Positions 26,517 through 33,469 of a stretch of DNA of 45,568 bases are shown piece after piece. This stretch comes from an uncultured Ruminococcus sp. (GTDB lineage: Bacteria > Bacillota > Clostridia > Oscillospirales > Ruminococcaceae), in NCBI GenBank assembly GCA_902787365.1, contig CADAGC010000002.1:1-45568 (forward strand). Direction: 5' to 3'. The notes beneath the pieces are model-generated. The model was not told the origin of the DNA. It did not search any database and saw nothing but the letters and a program-made list of their open reading frames with translations. Made by a program: the position numbers and the translations under genes. Every line of letters begins with the position of its first letter. Position 1 is the first letter of the stretch.

Positions 26517-27464
26517 ATGCTGTGTTATACCACAAAAAATGGAGACGCCTTTTGCGGCGACTCCACCAAACTTATACAAGAATTAGAAGATAACAGCATT
26601 GACCTGTGTATCACCAGTCCGCCCTTTGCGCTACTGCACCCAAAGGAATACGGAAATGAAACGCAGTATAATTATGTAAGCTGGCTATGTGACTTTGTTA
26701 AGCTTCTTTTACCCAAGCTGAAAGAGCGTGGCAGTCTTGTTCTTGACATAGGCTCGGCATACAACCCAAAAGAGCCTACATACAGCATTTACCAGTTTCG
26801 GCTTCTCGTCAAATTGGTAGATGATTTCGGCTTGAAGCTCTGTCAGCCGTTCTACTGGTACAACCCCTCCAAGCTGCCGACACCTACTACATACGTCAAC
26901 AGAATGAAAATACGAGCCAAGGACAGCATTGATACTGTTTGGTGGCTGTCAAAGTCTGCCCGACCTCACGCCGACTGCACACAGGTTCTAAAGCCGTATT
27001 CAAAGAAATTCAAGAAACAGCTCAAACACCCCGAAAAACGCCGTAAGGAGGATATACACGTTCCCTCGGGGCATATCATACACGCTGACACATGGAAGAA
27101 TAACGGCGGCTCTCTGCCGTCAAATCTCCTGCGTATCGCCAACACCAACAGCCGAGGGCAATATATCCTTGCCTGCAAAAGAGCCAAGGTCAACCCTCAC
27201 CCCTGCCGTATGCCCGAGGAGCTTGTGAGCTTTTTCGTCAAATACCTGACCTATGAGGGTGACACCGTGCTTGACATCTTCGCAGGGAGCAACACCGTAG
27301 GCGAGGTATGCGAGGGTATGAACCGCCGTTGGAAAGCATTTGAACTCAGCCGTGAATACGTAGCGGCAAGCGCCTTTCGGTTCATCAGCGATATTGATAA
27401 CGCCCGTGCCTGTTATGAGGAGATAATGGCAAGCGAGGGGTTTGTGGATATATCGGTATATTAA
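26517..27464 (+). CDS. Site-specific DNA methyltransferase, PvuII-type (probable cytosine-N4)
   Basis: 315 aa, complete. Catalytic motif IV is TSPPFALL (33-40) and comes before the SAM-binding motif I, LDIFAGSNTVGE (252-263), so it is a beta-class enzyme. The SPPF form, the YWYNPSKLP segment and the VWWLSK strand are typical of the M.PvuII-like N4-cytosine group. The middle (about 150-215) would be the target-recognition part; the site is unknown. No restriction endonuclease is adjacent, so this is an orphan enzyme within the element. GGAGGG lies 5 nt before the ATG. It has its own near-consensus promoter, so it is probably made constitutively. Confidence 0.9.
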   Translation: MLCYTTKNGDAFCGDSTKLIQELEDNSIDLCITSPPFALLHPKEYGNETQYNYVSWLCDFVKLLLPKLKERGSLVLDIGSAYNPKEPTYSIYQFRLLVKLVDDFGLKLCQPFYWYNPSKLPTPTTYVNRMKIRAKDSIDTVWWLSKSARPHADCTQVLKPYSKKFKKQLKHPEKRRKEDIHVPSGHIIHADTWKNNGGSLPSNLLRIANTNSRGQYILACKRAKVNPHPCRMPEELVSFFVKYLTYEGDTVLDIFAGSNTVGEVCEGMNRRWKAFELSREYVAASAFRFISDIDNARACYEEIMASEGFVDISVY

Positions 27465-27465
27465 C

Positions 27466-27500
27466 AAAAACGACCTGTTGCACACACAACAGGTCGTAAA
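27466..27500. terminator. Bidirectional terminator between methyltransferase and LRR genes
   Basis: Perfect 11-bp stem ACGACCTGTTG/CAACAGGTCGT, loop CACACA, with an A run on the left that gives T's on the minus strand. It serves two convergent genes. Confidence 0.85.
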
Positions 27501-27503
27501 TAA

Positions 27504-29135
27504 TTATTCCATACGTTCTCTTGATACTATTTCACCGAATCTGGCAGAACGTGCGTCCTCTTCACTCAACGGTTCGGGATACTGACCGATAGTGCCGTAA
27601 CCACTTGCATCATCACACCATTGAACGTAGAAATAGCAATATATCCTATCCCAATGATCGAGTTTGAGCTTGACGTAACCACTGCTGATAGCTTCACTTA
27701 ATTTCTGTTCAATGATATCGGAACTGTTACTGTCAGGGCAATATGTTCCCTCGTAATATCCGTGCTGAAATTCATCCTGCGGTCTGACATCGTCTGTATA
27801 TAGTCTTTCGGTAAAATATTCGTCAAGTATTTCATAAGCAAGCCTTGCGTTTTCGTTAGCTTCATCTAAGCTTACGCTGCCGCCATGATTACTGTATTCA
27901 TCATTGTTATCGTTATCGTAATCGTCATTGTCATCATCATCATCGCTGTCTTTATGGCTGTGGTGAGATGATGATGTACTGCCGCCGAATACATACCCTG
28001 AGTCAAGTTTAAACACAATAAACAAAACCACTATTGCAATAAGTCCGCATATTATGACGGTTGTTATAGAGCCTACAGCGATTTTAAATCCACGCCCTTT
28101 ATGCTTTTTATCCGAGCCGTTATCCGTTTCGGCAGGCTGTTTTGAAGGAATATACGGCTCTTGCGGCGTACCGCAGCTTGTACAGAATTTAGCATCAATA
28201 CGTATTTCGTTACCGCAGCTGGCACATTTCCTTGTTGTCGGCAACTCTGTCGGCTGTTGTTCCTGTGATTTTGCAAGCTTTGATTTTTTGCGGTGTCTTA
28301 TTACAAGAATTATAAGCAGTATTGATAATGCTCCTGTGCCAATCATGATTAAACGAATAATATGCTTAAACATAACAGGCGTATTAAATAACGCATTTTT
28401 GAACAATAGACTTGTTTTATGTTCTATCTCAACATCCTTAAGACTGGCACAATTTCTGAATGCGCCGTTTTCTATTTTGACAGCTTTTTTACGGTCGTTG
28501 AACTTTACATATTCAAGGTCACTACAATGGGCAAAAGCACTATTTCCTATCTCTTTTAGCGATTTAGGAAACTCTACTCCCGTAATGCTTTCGCATCCAT
28601 AAAATGCTAAGTCGCCAAATGTTTCAAAACCGTCCGGAAATTCTATATCTCCTTCAAGTTCTTCACAACGATAGAATGCTCCTTCCCCGATTTCCTCAAG
28701 ATTATCGCCAAAATGAACATATTCCAGATTTTCACATTGACAAAATGCATGATCGCCGATATAGACTAAGCTATCGGGAAACTTTATTTTTTCAAGTTTA
28801 GAACATTTAAAGAATGCCATTTCGTCTATTGTTCTTAATTCAGTCGGCAGATAGACCTCTTTAATGTTTTTCCTCTCATAAAAAGCATGTTCACCTATAT
28901 CGGTGACGATTCCCCCGTCGAGATAATTAGGTATGGTAACATATTCATCGTCGCCTCTGTAAGAAGTTATCGTAACAGTTCCGTCATTATTGAACTCATA
29001 TTTGAACGGCGATTCCTCGGTATCGCTATAATCATACGCCGAAGCCTTTATATTCTCTTGACCTGATATGAATCCTGTGAATAATGTCACAGCCATCAAA
29101 GAGGCTAACAACATTGATATTCTCTTGCCCTTCAT
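27504..29135 (-). CDS. BspA-type leucine-rich-repeat surface protein with internal zinc ribbon
   Basis: 543 aa. Signal peptide (1-32); five to six LRR_5 repeats (about 75-235, units like LxxIGxxAFxxCxxLExVxFP) outside the cell; membrane helix 1 (258-280); cytosolic loop with a zinc ribbon (C304, C307, C318, C321); membrane helix 2 (351-376); Ser/His and Asp/Asn-rich linker (about 386-415); C-terminal outer domain. BspA-type LRRs usually bind host or matrix proteins. The combination with a cytosolic zinc ribbon is unusual. AGGAGG precedes the ATG. Transcribed from a full-consensus promoter overlapped by a large dyad, divergent from the Xre gene. Function in the element unknown. Confidence 0.88.
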   Translation of the reverse strand: MKGKRISMLLASLMAVTLFTGFISGQENIKASAYDYSDTEESPFKYEFNNDGTVTITSYRGDDEYVTIPNYLDGGIVTDIGEHAFYERKNIKEVYLPTELRTIDEMAFFKCSKLEKIKFPDSLVYIGDHAFCQCENLEYVHFGDNLEEIGEGAFYRCEELEGDIEFPDGFETFGDLAFYGCESITGVEFPKSLKEIGNSAFAHCSDLEYVKFNDRKKAVKIENGAFRNCASLKDVEIEHKTSLLFKNALFNTPVMFKHIIRLIMIGTGALSILLIILVIRHRKKSKLAKSQEQQPTELPTTRKCASCGNEIRIDAKFCTSCGTPQEPYIPSKQPAETDNGSDKKHKGRGFKIAVGSITTVIICGLIAIVVLFIVFKLDSGYVFGGSTSSSHHSHKDSDDDDDNDDYDNDNNDEYSNHGGSVSLDEANENARLAYEILDEYFTERLYTDDVRPQDEFQHGYYEGTYCPDSNSSDIIEQKLSEAISSGYVKLKLDHWDRIYCYFYVQWCDDASGYGTIGQYPEPLSEEDARSARFGEIVSRERME

Positions 29136-29186
29136 TTACTTGACCTCCTGTTTTAGTCTGATAATACGCTATATTTAGCATTTATC

Positions 29187-29215
29187 ATTATATCACACCG
29201 TACGGTTGTTGTCAA
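29187..29215 (-). promoter_or_regulatory. Full-consensus promoter of the LRR gene
   Basis: On the minus strand TTGACA (29215-29210), 17-nt spacer, TATAAT (29192-29187). Confidence 0.9.
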
Positions 29216-29227
29216 TAACAACCGTAC
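29200..29227. promoter_or_regulatory. Operator-like 11-bp inverted repeat between Xre and LRR genes
   Basis: GTACGGTTGTT and AACAACCGTAC, 6-nt centre, perfect. It covers the -35 and half the spacer of the LRR promoter. Binding by the divergent Xre protein would shut this promoter; inferred. Confidence 0.75.
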
Positions 29228-29281
29228 TGCTTTTTACATAACCCCCGTGAGGTGTTATCATTAACTAAAGGCGGTGATATA

Positions 29282-29620
29282 ATGATAGCCAATCTTAAAA
29301 AGCTAAGGAATAAAAAAGGCATCAGCCAACAGATGTTAGCCGATGCCATTGGTACAAGTCAGCAATCTATAAACAAATATGAGAACCATAAAATCGAACC
29401 CGATATTGAAATGCTTATCAAGATCGCAGACTATTTTGAGACCTCTGTCGATTATCTTACAGGACATACAGATATTGACCGTGTTATTGAAAACGTCAGG
29501 CGGTATGACCTTGGTGCGGCAGAGTCTGAGCTTATTGATAGCTACCGCAAGTTGTCACCGAAGCAAAGAGACAGCATTGAAAGCGTTATAGGCAATTATT
29601 TGGAGTTGCTTTCGCCTTGA
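29282..29620 (+). CDS. Xre-family repressor
   Basis: 112 aa; start ATG at 29282 behind AAAGGCGGTG. HTH at about 5-60 (LKKLRNKKGISQQMLADAIGTSQQSINKYENHKIEPDIEML) followed by the FETSVDYLTG motif that ends many SinR/phage-type HTH domains, and a helical C-terminal part for dimerisation. It is divergent from the LRR gene with a perfect dyad between them, so it is the likely regulator of that promoter and perhaps its own. Its 3' end overlaps the convergent small ORF by 25 nt. Confidence 0.88.
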   Translation: MIANLKKLRNKKGISQQMLADAIGTSQQSINKYENHKIEPDIEMLIKIADYFETSVDYLTGHTDIDRVIENVRRYDLGAAESELIDSYRKLSPKQRDSIESVIGNYLELLSP

Positions 29621-29955
29621 TTCTTCATGATCCCTGCACAAAGCTCCAAATAATTCTCATACAGCTTATCATACCGCTTCTCCATATTTACAAGCTCACG
29701 CTTGATGATGTTTGCTGCACGAACCGCTGTGATAGCACTTGACTTCAAGTCAAAGGTGTCCTCATACATAGCACCTATATCATCTTCACTTGAAACTTCA
29801 ATGTCTACGGAAATCTTGCAGTTGTTGCTGTTTAATATATTCTCCTCGCCATTTCCGAAGAATTGCAGTTCTGTCACATCCCTTGCGCAGTCATAGTTTA
29901 TGAGCAGGTCAACGTTTTGGTCTCCGTAGTCTTTTCCGTTAATTACAAATTTCAT
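29596..29955 (-). CDS. Element hypothetical protein
   Basis: 119 aa, not recognised. AAGGAGG precedes the ATG, so it is surely translated. The first half is beta-rich and acidic, the second half (about 70-112) a helix with KRELVNMEKRYDKLYENYLELC, suggestive of a coil. It is 3 nt from the stop of the upstream gene, so the two form an operon, probably with the resolvase-type gene upstream. Confidence 0.7.
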   Translation of the reverse strand: MKFVINGKDYGDQNVDLLINYDCARDVTELQFFGNGEENILNSNNCKISVDIEVSSEDDIGAMYEDTFDLKSSAITAVRAANIIKRELVNMEKRYDKLYENYLELCAGIMKNQGESNSK

Positions 29956-29958
29956 AAA

Positions 29959-30312
29959 TTAGTCCTCCTTATTGTCAATAGGTTGTTTTTTTAGATACCG
30001 CTTGTACCTGTATTGCAGGGTAGAGAGCGGTATATTTGTTTTCCTGTGCAAAGCGTTCCAGCTCAGGCATTTCTTTAGCTTGTAGATTTCCTCATCGGTA
30101 TAGATATGGCTATTCAGTTCACTCAACTTGTCGAGCTTTTTGATTTCGTCTTTGACATCATCAAAACACTTTACCATGCCGTCTAACCGCTTTTCAACGC
30201 CCATGCTGTTATTTGAAATATAATCTGCAACGGTCTGACACACTTTCAGAGTATGTCTTTGATACTTGAATATCATATCGAGCTTTTTATGTATATCATT
30301 TTCCTCGTTCAT
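29959..30312 (-). CDS. Element hypothetical protein with C-terminal HTH-like segment
   Basis: About 117 aa. AAGGAG lies upstream; starts GTG (30324), TTG (30318) and ATG (30312) are possible, ATG chosen. The N-terminal half is a coiled coil (EEKRLDGMVKCFDDVKDEIKKLDKL-like). The C-terminal end LSWNALHRKTNIPLSTLQYRYKRYL looks like a helix-turn-helix, so DNA binding is plausible. An excision or accessory factor for either recombinase would fit, without proof. Confidence 0.65.
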   Translation of the reverse strand: MNEENDIHKKLDMIFKYQRHTLKVCQTVADYISNNSMGVEKRLDGMVKCFDDVKDEIKKLDKLSELNSHIYTDEEIYKLKKCLSWNALHRKTNIPLSTLQYRYKRYLKKQPIDNKED

Positions 30313-30497
30313 TTTCAAAATCACTCCTTCCCGAACTCGATAATCCCGAAACTAATAAAACTTAATCGAAATCACCCCCCTAAAACCTTGAAATTTGCTC
30401 TCTGAGCCACTTTTGCCACAAAAACATCAAACTACCCTTATCAAAACAAAACCCCTTAAAACATCAATTCTCTTCGTTCTGGTGCATTTAGCAAAAA

Positions 30498-31091
30498 TCA
30501 ATTATTATTTTCCTGCTTTTTCTTCATATCATAAATCATTTCTCTTTTCAGAATATTATAGACGGTAGCTCTTGTGACTCCGAGGCGTTTTGCTGCATCG
30601 GTAACTGTAAGTGTTTTGTACTTTATGCCTTGCAGTGTTTTGAGCAACAGCTCTTCATCATATGTGTTCGGCTGTCTGCCCTTATACTTGCCTTGCTGCT
30701 TGGCAATCTCGATACCCTCACGCTGTCTTTCAAGTAGGTTTTGTCTTTCAAACTCATTTATCGCAGCTATAAGATTGAGCATAAGCTTGCCTGTGGGTGT
30801 ACTTGTATCGAAGTTTTCTTTAATGCTCACAAGCTTGACATTTTTGTTTGCAAGGTATTCAATGATTTTCAATAAATCAACCACCGAGCGAGAGAGACGG
30901 CTCCAGTCCATAACATAAACTGTATCGCCGTCACGAACGAAAGAGAGCATTTCTTTCAGCTTGGCACGCTCTGTATTCTTGCCCGAGATTTTTTCTGTAA
31001 ACCATTTGTCAATACTGTAATTCTGTAAGGCTTGAATTTGTCGCTGTTCGTTCTGTTCTACTGTTGATACTCTCACATACGCAATATTCAT
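30498..31091 (-). CDS. Resolvase/invertase-type small serine recombinase
   Basis: 197 aa from the ATG at 31091 (GGAG 9 nt upstream). Catalytic domain with S9 (AYVRVSTVEQNEQRQ), the DWSRLSRS motif, NLIAAINEFERQNLLERQREGI E-helix, and a C-terminal HTH (LTVTDAAKRLGVTRATVYNILKR). Full length and intact. Typical of Tn3-type resolvases and DNA invertases. It lies near the right end of the element, about 200 bp from the core. It could resolve multimers, invert a segment, or help excision; no invertible repeats were seen. Confidence 0.92.
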   Translation of the reverse strand: MNIAYVRVSTVEQNEQRQIQALQNYSIDKWFTEKISGKNTERAKLKEMLSFVRDGDTVYVMDWSRLSRSVVDLLKIIEYLANKNVKLVSIKENFDTSTPTGKLMLNLIAAINEFERQNLLERQREGIEIAKQQGKYKGRQPNTYDEELLLKTLQGIKYKTLTVTDAAKRLGVTRATVYNILKREMIYDMKKKQENNN

Positions 31092-31224
31092 AATAATCAT
31101 CTCCATGTTTAATTTGGCTATACTCAAAATGAGCATTCTTGATTTGTATAATATAAGTCGTGAATTTTACATTTTGACAGCCTGTTTTTTATATATCAAA
31201 TATAACTCCATATCCTTTATATGC

Positions 31225-31259
31225 AAAAACAGCAGCCGCCCACAAAAGGACGGCTGCTG
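31225..31259 (-). terminator. Terminator behind the truncated dpaB reading frame
   Basis: Minus strand: 12-position stem CAGCAGCCGTCC/GGGCGGCTGCTG (one mismatch-type pair), short loop, then five T. It lies inside the element and would stop dpaA-dpaB transcripts before the recombinase genes. Confidence 0.88.
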
Positions 31260-31276
31260 ATCTATATGTTTATATT

Positions 31277-31636
31277 CTAGCGGTGAAGCTTTACAATCAT
31301 TTTAGCATTAACCGGCGTATCGGTTATACCCAAAGCAAGCTTAGCGGCGGTATTGGCAGTACACGGGGCGACCACGAGAACATCGAACATTTTCTTTGGG
31401 CCTATCGGCTCGGCGGCGGATATGGTCTTAATGACATCGTGGCCTGTGAGGGCTTTAAGGCGGCTGATATGCTCTTCTGCCTTACCGAAGCGGGTGTCGA
31501 TAGCTGCGGCGTTAAATGACATCACGGGTATTACATCATACCCTGCCTGCGTGAGAGACTGCACGGCGGCTATCGCCTTAGAGAAGGTACAAAACGAGCC
31601 TGTGAGGGCGAAGCCGACCCTGACTCTATCGCTCAT
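31277..31636 (-). pseudogene. dpaB: Dipicolinate synthase subunit B, N-terminal part (split gene, residues 1-106 plus element-coded tail)
   Basis: The first 106 residues match DpaB/SpoVFB: VGFALTGSFCT (flavoprotein-like phosphate/nucleotide loop), VIPVMSFNA, DTRFGKAEEHI, EPIGPKKMFDVLVVAPCTANTAAKLALGITDTP. After codon 107 (ACG, whose first two bases are the core AC) the frame runs into element DNA (residues NAKMIVKLHR) and stops at 31277, giving 119 aa where about 190 is normal. The ATG overlaps the dpaA stop (ATGA), so the genes are coupled. With subunit A the full protein makes dipicolinate from dihydrodipicolinate for the spore core. As it stands the product lacks its C-terminal third and is probably inactive. 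Confidence 0.92.
31290..31318. promoter_or_regulatory. Element end, recombination half-site (right)
   Basis: Arm TTTACAAT (31290-31297), 19 nt, core GT (31317-31318), then dpaB. Joined to the left half-site it gives a 56-bp site with matching arms and 8 of 12 symmetric positions next to the core. Confidence 0.8.
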
Positions 31637-32433
31637 GGTGTCACCCCCATTCTTCTTACAATAATATCCCTGACCGCCTGTGCGATATACTCGCCGCCCG
31701 TTTCGGGGGCGTAGAGGGCGGGCAGAGCGGGGGCTTTTATAAGTCGCCTGCCGAGGTTAAGGGCGGCGCCCTCGTCAATGCCGTAGGGGTATGAGGCTAT
31801 CTCAATAAAAAGGGCAGTATCCTTTGAAGCGGCAAGCTCTGCCCTACCGAAAACAGGCGCAGGAACGGTATTCACGATGATATCGGAAAGGGCGGCAACG
31901 GCTATGACGTTATCAAGGCCGACTGCCAGCAGGCCGAGGGCTTCGGCTTCGGCACGGGCGGCGGGGCTTCTTGCGGCTATGCAGACCTTAGCGCCGAGCA
32001 AAGCGAAAAGCCTTGCAATCTGACGACCGCAGGCGCCGAAGCCTGTTACGAGCACACGGCTGCCGCTGATGACACGGGGCGTATTCTCCATGGCGAGCAT
32101 AAGCGTGCCTTCGGCGGTGGGCAGGGCGTTTTTGAGCTTAAGAGAGGGGCTGTCGTAGTAGTCCTCGACCTCATAGCCCATTGACAGAAAGCGCTCTTTG
32201 AGCTCTTTCGGTATTCTGCCGCCGAGGACGAGGGCGGAGGGCTTTAAGTGCTTTGAAATGCCGTCAAAGCTGCCGTTTTTAGTAAGCATCGGCAGAAGCA
32301 GGATATCAGCCGCCGCAGTACCCGACAGCGGAAACTGAGTTTCTACAGTATCAAAATAGCCACGCAGCGCACGCACGGCGTGAGACTGCCTTGCGTCGCC
32401 TTTTATGGCCAGGATCAATGGTTTGTTAGTCAT
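31633..32433 (-). CDS. dpaA: Dipicolinate synthase subunit A
   Basis: 266 aa, near the usual length for SpoVFA/DpaA. It acts with DpaB in the mother cell of sporulating cells to make dipicolinic acid, the calcium chelator of the spore core. Visible are the N-terminal catalytic-like half with VLGGRIP and a Rossmann NAD(P)-binding fold starting at VLVTGFGACGRQIARLF (128-144; G131, G133, G136), then IIVNTVPAPVF and IEIASYPYGID, all family features. AAAGGA precedes the ATG. The stop overlaps dpaB. A sigma-K-like promoter lies just upstream. Gene intact, which argues that the pathway is still under selection. Confidence 0.93.
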   Translation of the reverse strand: MTNKPLILAIKGDARQSHAVRALRGYFDTVETQFPLSGTAAADILLLPMLTKNGSFDGISKHLKPSALVLGGRIPKELKERFLSMGYEVEDYYDSPSLKLKNALPTAEGTLMLAMENTPRVISGSRVLVTGFGACGRQIARLFALLGAKVCIAARSPAARAEAEALGLLAVGLDNVIAVAALSDIIVNTVPAPVFGRAELAASKDTALFIEIASYPYGIDEGAALNLGRRLIKAPALPALYAPETGGEYIAQAVRDIIVRRMGVTP

Positions 32434-32457
32434 TGTGATGTTCCTTTCGTTTTTGTC

Positions 32458-32485
32458 TATACTATGCTCTATGCGTTAATTTGGT
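32458..32485 (-). promoter_or_regulatory. Putative sigma-K promoter of dpaAB
   Basis: On the minus strand AC (32485-32484), 17-nt spacer, CATAGTATA (32466-32458), matching the sigma-K pattern AC-(16-17)-CATAnnnTA. In B. subtilis the spoVF operon is sigma-K dependent. The leader would be only about 18 nt, holding the ribosome binding site. Confidence 0.6.
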
Positions 32486-32552
32486 TAATTGCGGGGGCAA
32501 TACCTTTTTTACGCTTTTTGCGGGATGCGGCAGTATGATTATTATAAATAGC

Positions 32553-32582
32553 AAAGCCACACTCCAAAGCGGGGTGTGGCTT
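32553..32582 (-). terminator. Terminator of the PHP phosphatase gene
   Basis: Stem AAGCCACACCCC/GGAGTGTGGCTT around a short loop on the minus strand, followed by TGCTATTT; T run imperfect. Confidence 0.75.
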
Positions 32583-32585
32583 ATT

Positions 32586-33437
32586 TTACAGTTTGTAGTT
32601 TTCGGGCTTGCGGCCTTTGAAAAGGGTGATATACCTATAGCCGCACTCTTTCAGCAGTTCGCAGCCCTCTTTAAGGCCTGCCCCTATGTCAGTCAGGCGG
32701 TGGGCGTCGCTGCCGATAGTTATCAGCTCGCCGCCGAGCAAGCGGTAGAGTTTAAGGTAATGCTCATCGGGGAACGGCCTGCCGTAGCGCTGGCGAAAGC
32801 CCGAGGTATTGAGCTCTATCGCCTTGCCGTTCTCAATAAGTGTACGAAATATATCCCTTATAATGTCATCAAAGGCGCTCATATCGGGCGTGATGCCGAA
32901 CTCGCCCTCGATATAGCGAAGCGGGTAGGTCAGGTGGCCGAGGGAGTCGAAGCCGCCCTGCTTGCACATTTCAAGCAGTTCGGTGAAATAGTCGGAAAGG
33001 AGAGCGTTTATCTCACTAATGTCCATTATATCGTACTGCATATAGTAAAAATCGGGCTTATGGGCGTTCATATGGAGTGAGCCTATCACAAAGTCAAGCC
33101 CCTCGCAGGATAATATTCTTTCAGCCGCCTGCGGGTTTTGCAGCGGCTGGCCGAGCTCAATACCGCATAGGAGGTTCATATATTTTGATTTAAGAGTGAG
33201 GGCTTTCTCAATGCTCAGCAGAGCATAGTCACGGGCGCCGAACATTATACTGTCCTCTTTTGGGTACTCTTTATAATCGCATTCGCTTTCGGGCAGCCAG
33301 TAGTTACAGTCACAATGGTCTGTGATTGTGATATAGTCAAGGCCTGAGCTTGCGGCCTGCTGCGCCATTTTCTCGATATCCGTGCCTTTATCGGCATCGG
33401 GCGAAAAGCTTGAATGTGTATGGCTGTCAAAGAGCAT
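32586..33437 (-). CDS. PHP-domain phosphatase, histidinol-phosphatase type
   Basis: 283 aa, full length for the HisJ/HisK family. Metal-binding motifs in order: DSHTHSSFSPDA (start), ITDHCD, GIELGQ, GSLHM, HLTYPLRY, IELNTSGFR and the C-terminal GSDAHR. The RYGRPFPDEHYLKLYR segment is typical of PHP histidinol phosphatases, which remove phosphate from L-histidinol phosphate. No other his genes are near, so another phosphate ester could be the substrate. Monocistronic. Confidence 0.8.
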   Translation of the reverse strand: MLFDSHTHSSFSPDADKGTDIEKMAQQAASSGLDYITITDHCDCNYWLPESECDYKEYPKEDSIMFGARDYALLSIEKALTLKSKYMNLLCGIELGQPLQNPQAAERILSCEGLDFVIGSLHMNAHKPDFYYMQYDIMDISEINALLSDYFTELLEMCKQGGFDSLGHLTYPLRYIEGEFGITPDMSAFDDIIRDIFRTLIENGKAIELNTSGFRQRYGRPFPDEHYLKLYRLLGGELITIGSDAHRLTDIGAGLKEGCELLKECGYRYITLFKGRKPENYKL

Positions 33438-33469
33438 ATTGCGCCTCCCAAAACAAAGAGGGTATAAAA

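Larger units (their letters stand above)
23398..31318 (-). mobile_element. 7.9-kb dpaB-intervening element
   Basis: A genetic element inside the dipicolinate synthase B gene. It is bounded by two copies of the core GT (23398-23399 and 31317-31318), which gives an excised length of 7,919 bp. Contents in order from the left: large serine recombinase, a 34-aa ORF, a non-coding stretch with a structured segment, m4C DNA methyltransferase, LRR surface protein, Xre regulator, two small ORFs, a resolvase-type recombinase and a terminator. There are no capsid, packaging or conjugation genes. Both element-end frames stop or lose homology right at the core. Programmed excision during sporulation is inferred from the layout and from the skin and vfbin precedents in Bacillus. 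Confidence 0.85.

Noticed and set aside
23398-31318. Prophage or conjugative element
   Set aside because: No capsid, packaging, lysis, relaxase or type IV secretion gene in the element; the phage head genes at 12-19 kb are a separate locus.
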